Position numbers and translations under genes: made by a program
Shown: positions 26,286-35,224 of the stretch, piece by piece
How the letters are laid out: each line of letters starts with the position of its first letter
Numbering within the stretch: the stretch's first letter is position 1
Assembly (NCBI GenBank): GCA_964619055.1
Contig: CAZUDB010000005.1
Coordinates: forward strand, 1-64,000
Direction of reading: 5' to 3'
DNA from: CAYVUM01 sp964619055
GTDB lineage: Bacteria; Pseudomonadota; Alphaproteobacteria; Rhodospirillales; Defluviicoccaceae
Length of the DNA: 64,000 nt
Notes under the pieces: model-generated
Seen by the model: the letters and a program-made list of their open reading frames with translations, nothing else
What the model was told of the DNA's origin: nothing
The model's database searches: none

Positions 26286-26321
26286 CGGCCTCCGCATGTA
26301 AAACGGGGGCCGCTTTTTTTT
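26286..26321 (+). terminator. intrinsic terminator
   Basis: CGGCCTCC and GGGGGCCG pair (one G-T) around an eleven-base loop and are followed by C and eight T residues on the plus strand. It would end a transcript through the small membrane protein gene at 25978-26151, which supports real transcription there. Confidence 0.75.
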
Positions 26322-26338
26322 ATGTCCTGATCGTTTGA

Positions 26339-26701
26339 TCATCGATTCTTGTGGATGTAGCCGTCATCGATCGTACGGGGGAGGTCCTTGATCTGGCAGC
26401 CCAGCGGAAACTCTCGACATTTCCGCTTGTCCGCCTCGGCGGCGAAGAACTCGTTGCGATCCAGCCGGTCTTCCGATGTGAGGTTCGGGGAGCTGCGGGT
26501 TGCCGTAAAATCAATGGTGGCGGGACACCCAGCTCGCCACGTTTCGCAGTCCTCCGGCGAGGACGGAGCACCTCGATACTGCATCAACTCACACGCACCG
26601 AGAACCGTAAGCACCGAAACGGCCACAGCAACAAGGCCCGAGCGGCACCAGAGGCCTGACCGCGGAGGTTTGGCGCGCTGAAGAGTGGCGAAGGTCGGCA
26701 T
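26339..26701 (-). CDS. small lipoprotein of unknown function
   Basis: A 120-aa protein with a signal sequence ending in a lipobox-like LGAC (SGLVAVAVSVLTVLGAC), then a Cys-containing polar part (EDCETWRAGC, KRKCREFPLGCQ) with four further Cys that could form disulfides. The ATG at 26701 follows AGGGAAA. It is the last gene after the RND pump on the same strand, 66 bases away. No family is recognised. Confidence 0.6.
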   Translation of the reverse strand: MPTFATLQRAKPPRSGLWCRSGLVAVAVSVLTVLGACELMQYRGAPSSPEDCETWRAGCPATIDFTATRSSPNLTSEDRLDRNEFFAAEADKRKCREFPLGCQIKDLPRTIDDGYIHKNR

Positions 26702-26767
26702 GAATCGATTTCCCTGAGCGTGGACAAGACGAGCGACCATCGTCGCTAGCACATTTTTAAGCCCACC

Positions 26768-29700
26768 TCACCCTTGTCGTGACTCGATGCGGCCCAAGGC
26801 CACGGTGGCGCCAGGTGTCGTCCGATCGGTATCGCCACCCGTGTCCGGTCCACGCCCCACAACGGTCGCTCCAAAATCATTTAGGATCGCGTACGCGGAG
26901 GGAACGACAATCAGCACCAAAACCGTTGAGGCGAGCAGGCCGAACACAACAGCCGCCACAAGCGGAATGAGAACCTGAGCCTGGAGGCTCTCCTCGAACA
27001 GCAGCGGTGTAAGGCCCGCGATTGTTGTCAGCGAGGTCAGCAACACCGCGCGAAACCGCTGTCGGCTTGCCAGCCGCGCGGCGTCCACGACCGAAAGGCC
27101 GGATCGTGCGTTTCGCTTCACGAATACCACGAGCAGGATCGAGTCGTTGACGACGATGCCGCCCAATGCGGCGGCGCCAAGAGCGCTTGGCGTCGAGAGA
27201 TCCAGGCCCATCAAGGCATGGCCGAACACCACACCGATGCCGGCCAACGGGATCGCGATCAGCACGATGATTGGTTCGACGTAACTTCGGAACTGGAAGC
27301 TCAGCAGCAGGAAGATGCCGAGCAGTCCGACGAGAAACGCCCGCTGCATGGAGTCCCCGGTTTCTTTTTGCTTTTCCACCTCACCCTTCAGCGTGACGGT
27401 TACGTCCGGATAGCGCTCGGCAAGCGTGGGTAGGAAACGGGCTTGGACATCGGCCAAGATTTCGTTGGTGTTGGCAAGGGCGGTGTCGACATCGCCCCGA
27501 AGGGTTACCGTACGTTGACCGTCGATGCGGGCGATGCGGGCAACGCCTCGCGCTTCCTCGATTTCGGCGACGGCGGACAGCGGCGTTTGGCTGCCATCTG
27601 GCAAGGTGATGGCGAAGTTATCCACGTCGGCAAGACTGTCGCGGCCGATAGCCGCCAAGCGGACGTCCACTTCAAAGCTCTCTGGCCCCACCTGAATCTC
27701 TCGAGCGGTTTGACCGTGGTAGGCGCTCCGCAACTGATCGGCGACCATCGCCGCATCCACGCCGACAGCCATGGCTCCTTCGCGCAGGCGCAGTCGGATC
27801 TCCGGTTTTCCCGGCCGCAGATCGTCCTGCAGGTCGGCAACGCCATCATAGCGGGCGAGCCAAGCCGATAACTCCTGCGAGGCCGCTTTCAGTTCCGCTA
27901 GGTCCGGTCCCTGCAGTCTCATCTCAATGGCGCGTCCGGCGGGACCGATCTGCAGCTCGGCGAAGGTCATGGACAACACGTCCGGGATGACGCCCACCTC
28001 CCGCCGCCACTGATTGAGCACGTCAGCCAAGCGGGCGTCGCGCGACTGGGCCTCCAAAAGGTCGACTGTGACGCTGGCCAGATGGGGCCCGCTTTCAAAA
28101 GCATCGGAGTTCGCGCCATACTGAATAACAACGTTCTCCACCAGAGATCGCCCATCGGGTTGGTCCGGTGTTAAAGCGGCATTGACACGGTCCAGGGCCG
28201 CCACGACGTGACGCACTACGTCATCGGTCTGGGCTAATGGCGTGCCCTGCGGGAGCAGAATGCGGGCTTCAATGACGTTGCCGTCCAGATCCGGAAACGC
28301 ACGGAACTTGACGTGGCCACCCAAGACAAGGCTAACGCCTGCCAGAAAGACCAGGACCACTAGGCCCATGGTCAAGTAGCGCCAGGCCACGGCGGCATCG
28401 ACGACCCGACCCAGCACATTTTCCCGGATATGGGAGAAGCGTTCGTCGAACCAGCGTCGGAAGGCGCCGTTGTGGTCCTGGCCTCGACCGCCGGCGAGGT
28501 GGTGCGGCAAAATCAGGAACGCCTCGATCAGACTGACCGCCAGGGTCACAATCAGGACCACAGGCACCACCCGAAGAACCTTGCCCAGATCCCCTTCGAG
28601 AAACGCAAGCGGCGCAAACACGCAGATGGACGTCACAAACGACGACACCACGCCAATGGCGACTTCTTCCGTACCGGCTACGGCAGCGGCGGTTCGGTCA
28701 TCGCTGGAGCGCAGGTGGTGTGCCACGTTTTCGGCGATGACAATGGCATCATCCATGATCAGGCCGATGGCAATCAGGAGGGCCACCATGGTCAGCATGT
28801 TGATGGAGTAGCCGATGGCCACGAGCACGGCGAGGCTGGCTAAGAACGACGCCGGCAGCCCCATGGCGACCCAGAACGACAGGCGAAACGAAAAGAACAG
28901 CCAGAGCGTCAGAAACACGAGGGCAAGGCCAATGATGCCGTTGTCCAGGAGCAGGTCCAGGCGGTCCTGGACGATGGAGGCGACGTCGCGGGTGATGACA
29001 TAGTCGATCCCCGGCGGGGCGCGTTGTTGCTCCGTCTCCAAAAAGTTCCGGACCGCCGCCATAACCGTCAGCGTGTCCTGGTTCTTGGTCTTGTTGACTT
29101 GTAAAAGGGCCGCGCGTTGGCCATTGAGCAGGACCTTGTCCTCCTCCAGCTCGAACCGATCCGTAATCTCGGCGATCTGACCGAGGCGCAGCTCCGCGCC
29201 GGTGTCGCCGCCCATGATAACCAGGTCCTCGTAGCCGCGGGGGCTCCGGCGCTCGTCGGCATAGCGGATCAGAACATCGCGCTCCTCCGTTTCGACGGTG
29301 CCGGAGGGTAGGTCTATGCTCTGACGCTCGATCGCCCGGGCTACGTCACCGACCGACAGTCCGTACTGGCGAAGGGCCAGCGGGTCGAGCTCGATGCGGA
29401 TCTGGCGATCGGAGAATCCCAATAGAACCACTTGACTCACCTCGGGCAGCCGCTCCAGGCGGGACTTGACCCCCTCGGCATAGACCTTCAGGTCTGGCGC
29501 CGCCATAGGACCCGAAATGGCGATGGAGACCACCATGTCGGTCCGCTCAAGCTGTTTGATGGTGACCTGCTCGGTCACGTCCGGAAATTCATCGATGGCA
29601 TCGATTTCGGCCTTCACGTCCGTGAGGAAGCGGTCCACGTTGCCGCCCTCCTCCATCTCGATGGTCGCTGAGCCGATCCCTTCGCGGGCTTCGCAACGGG

Positions 29701-29932
29701 TTTCCCGTACGTCCGTCAGCGTATCGACAGCGTCCTCGATACGCTGACAAATGGCCTCTTCGACCTGTTCTGCGCTGGCGCCAGGGTAAGGGACGGAGAC
29801 CTGGATCAGACTCAGCGAGAAATCGGGGAAGGTTTCGCGTTGCAGGGCCGGAAGTGAAACGATGCCGATGGCGATAAGCAGCAATAGCAGCAGATTTGCC
29901 GCCGTCGGGTGCTCGGCAAAGAACCGGATCAC
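26768..29932 (-). CDS. RND efflux transporter permease (HAE1/AcrB type)
   Basis: A 1054-aa inner-membrane proton-driven pump. It shows twelve predicted helices in the RND layout, two large periplasmic loops, and the TM4 proton-relay Asp pair in GLIMDDAIVIAENV. The N-terminus (MIRFFAEHPTAANLLLLLL) matches the pump family found with MFP adaptors. It overlaps the adaptor gene by four bases. Substrates cannot be told from sequence. No outer-membrane TolC-like gene is adjacent. Confidence 0.93.
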   Translation of the reverse strand: MIRFFAEHPTAANLLLLLLIAIGIVSLPALQRETFPDFSLSLIQVSVPYPGASAEQVEEAICQRIEDAVDTLTDVRETRCEAREGIGSATIEMEEGGNVDRFLTDVKAEIDAIDEFPDVTEQVTIKQLERTDMVVSIAISGPMAAPDLKVYAEGVKSRLERLPEVSQVVLLGFSDRQIRIELDPLALRQYGLSVGDVARAIERQSIDLPSGTVETEERDVLIRYADERRSPRGYEDLVIMGGDTGAELRLGQIAEITDRFELEEDKVLLNGQRAALLQVNKTKNQDTLTVMAAVRNFLETEQQRAPPGIDYVITRDVASIVQDRLDLLLDNGIIGLALVFLTLWLFFSFRLSFWVAMGLPASFLASLAVLVAIGYSINMLTMVALLIAIGLIMDDAIVIAENVAHHLRSSDDRTAAAVAGTEEVAIGVVSSFVTSICVFAPLAFLEGDLGKVLRVVPVVLIVTLAVSLIEAFLILPHHLAGGRGQDHNGAFRRWFDERFSHIRENVLGRVVDAAVAWRYLTMGLVVLVFLAGVSLVLGGHVKFRAFPDLDGNVIEARILLPQGTPLAQTDDVVRHVVAALDRVNAALTPDQPDGRSLVENVVIQYGANSDAFESGPHLASVTVDLLEAQSRDARLADVLNQWRREVGVIPDVLSMTFAELQIGPAGRAIEMRLQGPDLAELKAASQELSAWLARYDGVADLQDDLRPGKPEIRLRLREGAMAVGVDAAMVADQLRSAYHGQTAREIQVGPESFEVDVRLAAIGRDSLADVDNFAITLPDGSQTPLSAVAEIEEARGVARIARIDGQRTVTLRGDVDTALANTNEILADVQARFLPTLAERYPDVTVTLKGEVEKQKETGDSMQRAFLVGLLGIFLLLSFQFRSYVEPIIVLIAIPLAGIGVVFGHALMGLDLSTPSALGAAALGGIVVNDSILLVVFVKRNARSGLSVVDAARLASRQRFRAVLLTSLTTIAGLTPLLFEESLQAQVLIPLVAAVVFGLLASTVLVLIVVPSAYAILNDFGATVVGRGPDTGGDTDRTTPGATVALGRIESRQG

Positions 29933-31353
29933 GGTGCTGCGGCCGCCCGCCGGCCGTCGGTGTCAGGCGTAACCGACGATCGGCCGGCATCGCGACGGAG
30001 CGCTTGCGCCAAACCGCTGTCCTCCGTGGGCGTGAGCTTCATCCCGACGCTGGCGGGCATCAAGTCGGAGACCACGATGCGGGCGCCAGGCTCAACGCCG
30101 GATCTAATGACCACAGCGTCCCCTTGGCTCGGGCCGGTAACTACGGGAATGATCGCAAGCCGGTCATCGTCATCAACAACGTACACGACCGTCTTGTCCG
30201 TTCCCGAGCCGTGATGGATCGCCGTTCGCGGCACCACCAAGCTGTCGGGCTTGGAATGTCCGAACAATTCCACCTGAACGTACATGTTTTTGACGAGCGG
30301 CGGTCGGGTACCGGGAATTGATTGGCGATACGGCTCGTCCACCGCCACGATTACGCCGACGGTGCGGGTTTGCGGATCAATGGCCGGGCTCACCCGATCG
30401 ACTCGGCCGGTCCACGCTGCCGCCACGGGACCAGTCCGCAGCCGAACAATGGCGCCACCGAACAGACGCTCTGCGAGGCGCCCCATTTCCGCGACCGGAA
30501 GTTCCGCCAGCGCGGCGGTCGACGAGACGAGGCTCTGCATCTGCTCGATCGGTACCTCCGCCTGAACCTCCGCCACATCGATGCTGTCCGCCACGGCCAA
30601 CACCTCGCCTACATTGACAAACTGCTTTTCCTCCACATTCGCCTCGGCAACACGGGCATCGAACGGTGTTTGGATCTCGGTCCGCTCCAGATCGAGCCGG
30701 GCATCCTCCAGCTGCGCGCGGTTGAGGGCGAGGCTGGCCTCGAGAACCTGGCGTTGCACCGGGATCAGGTTGAGCTGGTTCTCCTGCTCCTGCACCCGCT
30801 GCCGTTGACTCAGCACGGTCCGCTCCGCCTCATCGACGGTGGCCTGGCTGGCGTTGCCACGATCGCGCAGCGTCTTCTTGCGCTCCAGCTCCGCTTCCGC
30901 CAGCACCATCGAGCTGCGCTCGATCTGAAGGGCGGCGCGGATGTTGGCTTCCCGCACGGCCAGCTCCGCCAACTCCGCTTCGACGCTGGCGATCTGGGCC
31001 TCGAACCGCACCACGGCGAGCTCATAGTCCACCGGATCGATGCGCAGCACCAGGGTGCCGGCTTCGATCAGTTTGCCGGGCTCCAGGTCGGGATGGCGCT
31101 CGACGACTTTGCCGGCCACTTGCGCGACCGCGTTCCACACCGTACCAGGCTGGACTTGGCCGTATCCCAGCGCCCGCGGCACATAGGCCATCTCCTCGAG
31201 CGTCACCACGCGGACCGGGCGGATGAGCTCCTCGATCTCGCCGTGCTCGGGAGCGGCGCGATCCTGCTGCATCAGGAACACGAGCAAAATGCCCAAGGCG
31301 ATCGGCGGCAGGATCAGAAAGCGTTTCCACAACGCGGATTTGGCAGCGGCCAT
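29929..31353 (-). CDS. RND periplasmic adaptor (membrane fusion protein)
   Basis: A 474-aa adaptor with an N-terminal signal anchor (FLILPPIALGILLVFLMQQD), a lipoyl/barrel-sandwich half motif (GKVVERHPDLEPGKLIEAGT), a long coiled-coil hairpin (about 120-215), and beta-barrel and membrane-proximal domains with RTAIHHGSG. It precedes and overlaps the pump gene. It links the pump to an outer-membrane channel encoded elsewhere. Confidence 0.9.
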   Translation of the reverse strand: MAAAKSALWKRFLILPPIALGILLVFLMQQDRAAPEHGEIEELIRPVRVVTLEEMAYVPRALGYGQVQPGTVWNAVAQVAGKVVERHPDLEPGKLIEAGTLVLRIDPVDYELAVVRFEAQIASVEAELAELAVREANIRAALQIERSSMVLAEAELERKKTLRDRGNASQATVDEAERTVLSQRQRVQEQENQLNLIPVQRQVLEASLALNRAQLEDARLDLERTEIQTPFDARVAEANVEEKQFVNVGEVLAVADSIDVAEVQAEVPIEQMQSLVSSTAALAELPVAEMGRLAERLFGGAIVRLRTGPVAAAWTGRVDRVSPAIDPQTRTVGVIVAVDEPYRQSIPGTRPPLVKNMYVQVELFGHSKPDSLVVPRTAIHHGSGTDKTVVYVVDDDDRLAIIPVVTGPSQGDAVVIRSGVEPGARIVVSDLMPASVGMKLTPTEDSGLAQALRRDAGRSSVTPDTDGRRAAAAP

Positions 31354-31511
31354 GACGTTCAGTCCGTTTGCGACGTCGCCTGATCTTCAGCTTCCGGGCC
31401 GATGAGAAGGATTAGGCCACGACGACAGTGGGCACAGATGGAATTCATGCGCGTAGTACGGTCAAAACGACGACGGCGATCTCCCCACAGGTTCGCTTCG
31501 CTGCGCGGGCC

Positions 31512-32132
31512 TTACTGGTCGGCGGGTTCGGCCTCGACCGGTTCCGCGTCGGTTTGACGTTCCGGGCTGTCCTCGGTGGCCGCTGGCACTACCGTGGCAG
31601 CGAGGGGAGGCGGAAACGAGACCAACAACCCGTCGACCAGGGATTGAATGGCGGCCGGTTCCTGGTCTCCTTCCTCGACGATCTTGACGGCACTGCCGTG
31701 CCAGATCGCGCGCCCGGTGACTGCATCAAACATGTCGATGGAGATGGCACCGGCCGTAAAATCGGTCACGATGGGTTGGTAAAACTGCGGGTAAAACCCG
31801 GTCGCGTATCCTGGCGGCAGAGTGGTCGTAGGGACGTATTGTACGAATCGCCTGGGCTGGGTGCCGGCAGTGAGGGCCACGACGAAGTCCGGCGGCAGTT
31901 TTTCTCGAAAGCCCTTGGCGTCGAGCGTGCGGCTGACGGCGTCGCGGATGCGCTGCTGCACGAGGGGGTTGTAGAGAAGCGAGGACGTGGCGTTGCCCTC
32001 CTCCACGGTGCTCTCGACCCACGCATAGGTGTGATAGCGGGAGAAGTCGGTGGTCGGGTCATAATCCACGCGCTCTTCGACAGTTTCACAAGCCGCAAGC
32101 ATCATCACTGCGACGATGCTCTGGCGGCCCAT
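31512..32132 (-). CDS. DUF4136 family lipoprotein
   Basis: A 206-aa lipoprotein with a short signal and lipobox LAAC (MGRQSIVAVMMLAAC). The DUF4136-like core follows: DYDPTTDFSRYHTYAWV near the start, then a paired-strand region and IWHGSAVKIVEEG. The C-terminal tail is Pro/Glu-rich. The start at 32132 is chosen for the signal peptide; a TTG at 32186 is possible. It lies upstream of the RND pair on the same strand, with a 158-base gap. Confidence 0.75.
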   Translation of the reverse strand: MGRQSIVAVMMLAACETVEERVDYDPTTDFSRYHTYAWVESTVEEGNATSSLLYNPLVQQRIRDAVSRTLDAKGFREKLPPDFVVALTAGTQPRRFVQYVPTTTLPPGYATGFYPQFYQPIVTDFTAGAISIDMFDAVTGRAIWHGSAVKIVEEGDQEPAAIQSLVDGLLVSFPPPLAATVVPAATEDSPERQTDAEPVEAEPADQ

Positions 32133-32265
32133 GGCCGTCCATGATGCGCCGGTTCGGTTCGCTACCCTCGTCAAAACGTTCTTCAAGGTGGTGACCTTTT
32201 TTCCTCACCCACGAATTGCCGATTGAGCGTGCCACGAACACTCCGCGCCGTCGATGCTCGGTCCT

Positions 32266-32302
32266 AAAAAAAATGCTGCCTGCGACCGTTACGCCGCAGG
32301 CA
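32266..32302 (-). terminator. intrinsic terminator downstream of argH
   Basis: On the minus strand TGCCTGCG and CGCAGGCA pair around ten bases, then GCA and eight T residues follow. It lies about 97 bases beyond the argH stop. Confidence 0.8.
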
Positions 32303-32398
32303 AGTCTGGAGGGGAACCGATGATCGAGCGTCGCCCGGCAGTGAAGATCATAAGCGCGCCGAAGCGGCTATAAATCCGTTCTGCAGCGCTGGGATCGA

Positions 32399-33844
32399 TC
32401 AATCCAGGAGAAACCTGCGGCGTGCGGCGACAATCGCTTCGCGGACCCGGTCCGGTGCCGTCCCACCTTCGCTGTGCCGGCTGTGGACGGATGCGTCCAC
32501 ACTAAGCACGGAGTACACCTCGGCCGTTATAGCCGGCTCCACGGCCTGCATCGCGTCCAGCGGCAGGTCGGCAAGCGCACAACCCCGCTCCTCGGCGGCG
32601 CGAACGATTGCCCCCGTGATGTGGTGGGCGCGCCGAAACGGCAGCCCGAGCGTGCGCACCAGCCAATCGGCCAAGTCCGTTGCCGTCGGAAACCCCTCTA
32701 CGGTTGCCGCCTCGAGGCGTGCAAGATCGAACTTGGCGCTTTCGATCATGGCTGCCAGCGCTGCCAACGACAGCTCAAGGGTGTCCGCAGCGTCGAACAC
32801 CGGCTCTTTGTCTTCCTGCATGTCTTTCGCGTAGGCCAGCGGTAGCGCCTTCATAACAATGAGTAGGCCGGTGAGCGCGGCAATGACTCGGCCAGCCTTG
32901 GCTCGGACCAACTCAGCCGCATCGGGATTGCGCTTTTGCGGCATGATCGAGGAGCCAGTGGTGAAAGAGTCGGCCAGTCGCACGAAGCCGAAGCGCTCCG
33001 ACGACCAGAGCACGATCTCTTCCGCCAGCCGCGACAGGTGAATGGCGAGAATCGCGCCAGCGGCCAAGAACTCCAACGCGAAGTCGCGATCGGACACCGC
33101 GTCGAGGGAGTTTGCCGCCGGCCGATCGAAGCCTAAGGCGGAGGCGGTCATGGTTCGGTCAATGGGAAAAGCGGTCCCGGCGAGCGCCCCGGCTCCGAGC
33201 GGACATTCATTGAGGCGCCGCCGCGCGTCGGCTAGGCGGCCGCGGTCCCGACCCAGCATCTCCACATAAGCAAGCAGATGGTGACCAAGCGTGACGGGCT
33301 GTGCCGATTGCAAATGGGTGAACCCCGGCATCACCGTGGAGATGTTATGCTCCGCCTGATCGATCAGGACCCGCTGCAACATTTGGCAAGCGTGGCCCAC
33401 CCGATCCAAGGCACTGCGAACCCAAAGCTTGAAATCGGTGGCCACCTGATCATTGCGCGATCGCGCGGTGTGGAGTCGGCCAGCGGCATCGCCGATAATG
33501 CTGTGCAAACGGCCTTCCACATTCATGTGAATGTCTTCGAGCACACGACTGAACGTGAACCGGCCGTGGGCCAACTCCTCCTCGATCCGATCAAGACCAG
33601 AAAGGATGGCGTCGCCGTCCTGCTGCGCTATGATCCCGCGCTGAATCAGCATCGTACAGTGCGCACGCGAGCCGGCAATGTCCTCAGCCCACAGCCGACG
33701 GTCCACATCCACGGAGGTGTTGATGGCGTCCATCAAAGCGGCGGGCCCGGCGGCAAATCGGCCGCCCCAGATCGGACTGGCTTCGCCTTGGTCGTCCGAT
33801 GTTGATGGTGGCGGTGAAGGCGTGGTCGGCTTGGGTGGCGGCAT
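32399..33844 (-). CDS. argH: argininosuccinate lyase
   Basis: The last enzyme of arginine synthesis, cleaving argininosuccinate to arginine and fumarate. The 481-aa protein starts with a Pro-rich leader, then IWGGRFAAGPAALMDAINTS. The fumarase-superfamily signature GSSIMPQKRNPDAAE is present, as is the HTARSRNDQVATDFKLW segment. It is divergent from tlpA, an arrangement common in Alphaproteobacteria, with about 30 bases between starts. Confidence 0.97.
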   Translation of the reverse strand: MPPPKPTTPSPPPSTSDDQGEASPIWGGRFAAGPAALMDAINTSVDVDRRLWAEDIAGSRAHCTMLIQRGIIAQQDGDAILSGLDRIEEELAHGRFTFSRVLEDIHMNVEGRLHSIIGDAAGRLHTARSRNDQVATDFKLWVRSALDRVGHACQMLQRVLIDQAEHNISTVMPGFTHLQSAQPVTLGHHLLAYVEMLGRDRGRLADARRRLNECPLGAGALAGTAFPIDRTMTASALGFDRPAANSLDAVSDRDFALEFLAAGAILAIHLSRLAEEIVLWSSERFGFVRLADSFTTGSSIMPQKRNPDAAELVRAKAGRVIAALTGLLIVMKALPLAYAKDMQEDKEPVFDAADTLELSLAALAAMIESAKFDLARLEAATVEGFPTATDLADWLVRTLGLPFRRAHHITGAIVRAAEERGCALADLPLDAMQAVEPAITAEVYSVLSVDASVHSRHSEGGTAPDRVREAIVAARRRFLLD

Positions 33845-33874
33845 GGCGAAACGGCAGTTTTCCGGTGGAAGGCA

Positions 33875-34510
33875 ATGACGGCGGTGGGCTTAAAGCCGGG
33901 TGCTCGGGGACGGCGCTTTCAACGGCGCACGCAGCTCGGACGGTCGACGATCGCAATGATGGTCGCGTCCATTCTGGCATGTGCCGCTTCAGGCGCAAGC
34001 GCACAAACGCCATCCTGCGCTAACCCACCGGCCGCGCTGTCCGCTCTGCAACTGGACGCGGCCGGCCCGGCTGCGCCACCGCTGTCCGGGACGTTTCTCG
34101 ATGGCGCCGGACGGGTGTTGACGCTTGAAGGCTTTCGGGGCCGCGGGGTGGTGATCAATTTTTGGGCCACGTGGTGTCCACCTTGCGTTGAGGAAATGCC
34201 GGCCTTGGATCGGCTACAGGCCGCGCTCACCGAGCGGCGCGGCCCTTCGAGCGTCGCCGTCGTGGCTGCGTCCGCCGATTTGGAAGGAGCGGCCGCGGTG
34301 ACGCCGTTCTTTGCCAAGAATGCAATCATGGCGCTTGAGGTTTATGTCGATAGCCGCGGGCGACTGGCGAGCGTGCTGGGCGTCCAGGGCTTGCCGACCA
34401 CGGTTCTTGTCGCCGGTGATGGTCGCGAGGTCGGGCGGGTCGTGGGCATTGCTGAGTGGGACGATCCCGAGGCGATCGATTACATTCACGGCTGCTTGAG
34501 CACGCCTTGA
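33875..34510 (+). CDS. tlpA: TlpA-family thiol-disulfide oxidoreductase
   Basis: A 211-aa periplasmic thioredoxin-like protein with a signal region (MMVASILACAASGASA) and the WCPPC active site in NFWATWCPPCVEEMPAL. The cis-Pro loop is in VQGLPTTVLV. It probably keeps periplasmic thiols reduced, for example in cytochrome maturation. The start is uncertain; an internal ATG pair near 33956 would give a shorter signal. Confidence 0.9.
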   Translation: MTAVGLKPGARGRRFQRRTQLGRSTIAMMVASILACAASGASAQTPSCANPPAALSALQLDAAGPAAPPLSGTFLDGAGRVLTLEGFRGRGVVINFWATWCPPCVEEMPALDRLQAALTERRGPSSVAVVAASADLEGAAAVTPFFAKNAIMALEVYVDSRGRLASVLGVQGLPTTVLVAGDGREVGRVVGIAEWDDPEAIDYIHGCLSTP

Positions 34511-34587
34511 GAGCGTTGGACTTGAGCATCGCGTAACCGCCAGTGCTGTGGCGCGTATGCACAGCGAAGTACGAACGGAGAGAACAC

Positions 34588-34938
34588 ATGACCAAGGGGA
34601 AGGCGCTGTTGGCCGGGCTGTTTGTGGTCCCGATCCTGGCGGCGTGCAGTGAGGGCGCGCGACGTTGGGAGAATCCAGCTGTGGCCGAAGATCTGTGGTC
34701 CAACCATCGCGAGGAATGCCGGCGCCAAGCCAGCCGCCAGGCAGAACGCGAATATGTTACGCTGGATCAACCGGACCCCGGTGTGACGTTCGGGCGCGCG
34801 ACAACGCTGCGCAGCGATTTTGCCCGTTTCGATGCCAGTAAGCGCCGAGAGGACTTGTTCGTCAACTGCATGCGCGACCGCGGCTATCGCCGGGTGAGGG
34901 ATGAGGCAAGCGAACCATCACGGGGCACCATCGAGTAG
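34588..34938 (+). CDS. small lipoprotein
   Basis: A 116-aa protein with a lipoprotein signal ending LAAC (KALLAGLFVVPILAAC), then a charged domain with two Cys (EECRRQ, VNCMRDRGYR). A GGAGAG site precedes the ATG at 34588. It follows tlpA on the same strand. The family is not recognised; the paired Cys suggest a disulfide, perhaps relevant to TlpA, but that is an inference. Confidence 0.65.
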   Translation: MTKGKALLAGLFVVPILAACSEGARRWENPAVAEDLWSNHREECRRQASRQAEREYVTLDQPDPGVTFGRATTLRSDFARFDASKRREDLFVNCMRDRGYRRVRDEASEPSRGTIE

Positions 34939-35224
34939 GTTGAGAGCGGCCAATAGGATACGACGACACCGCTGCGTCCCCAGATAAGCTTGGAATCCGA
35001 CATCTCCTGACCATCGCCGTAAACCGATACGTTACGCGACGAGACGTGATGTTCGCGAATTGCGGTTTCATGGGCCGATTGTCTTTCGATTACTCTGATT
35101 AACGTGCGCGCACTCTCAACAGATCTTGTTTCCAATCTTGCAAGGCATCGACGATTTGCGTTGATGACATGAAGGGCGCAGTTTACCCTACTTCAGAGAT
35201 GGATTTTTCCGGCAAGAATCGGCC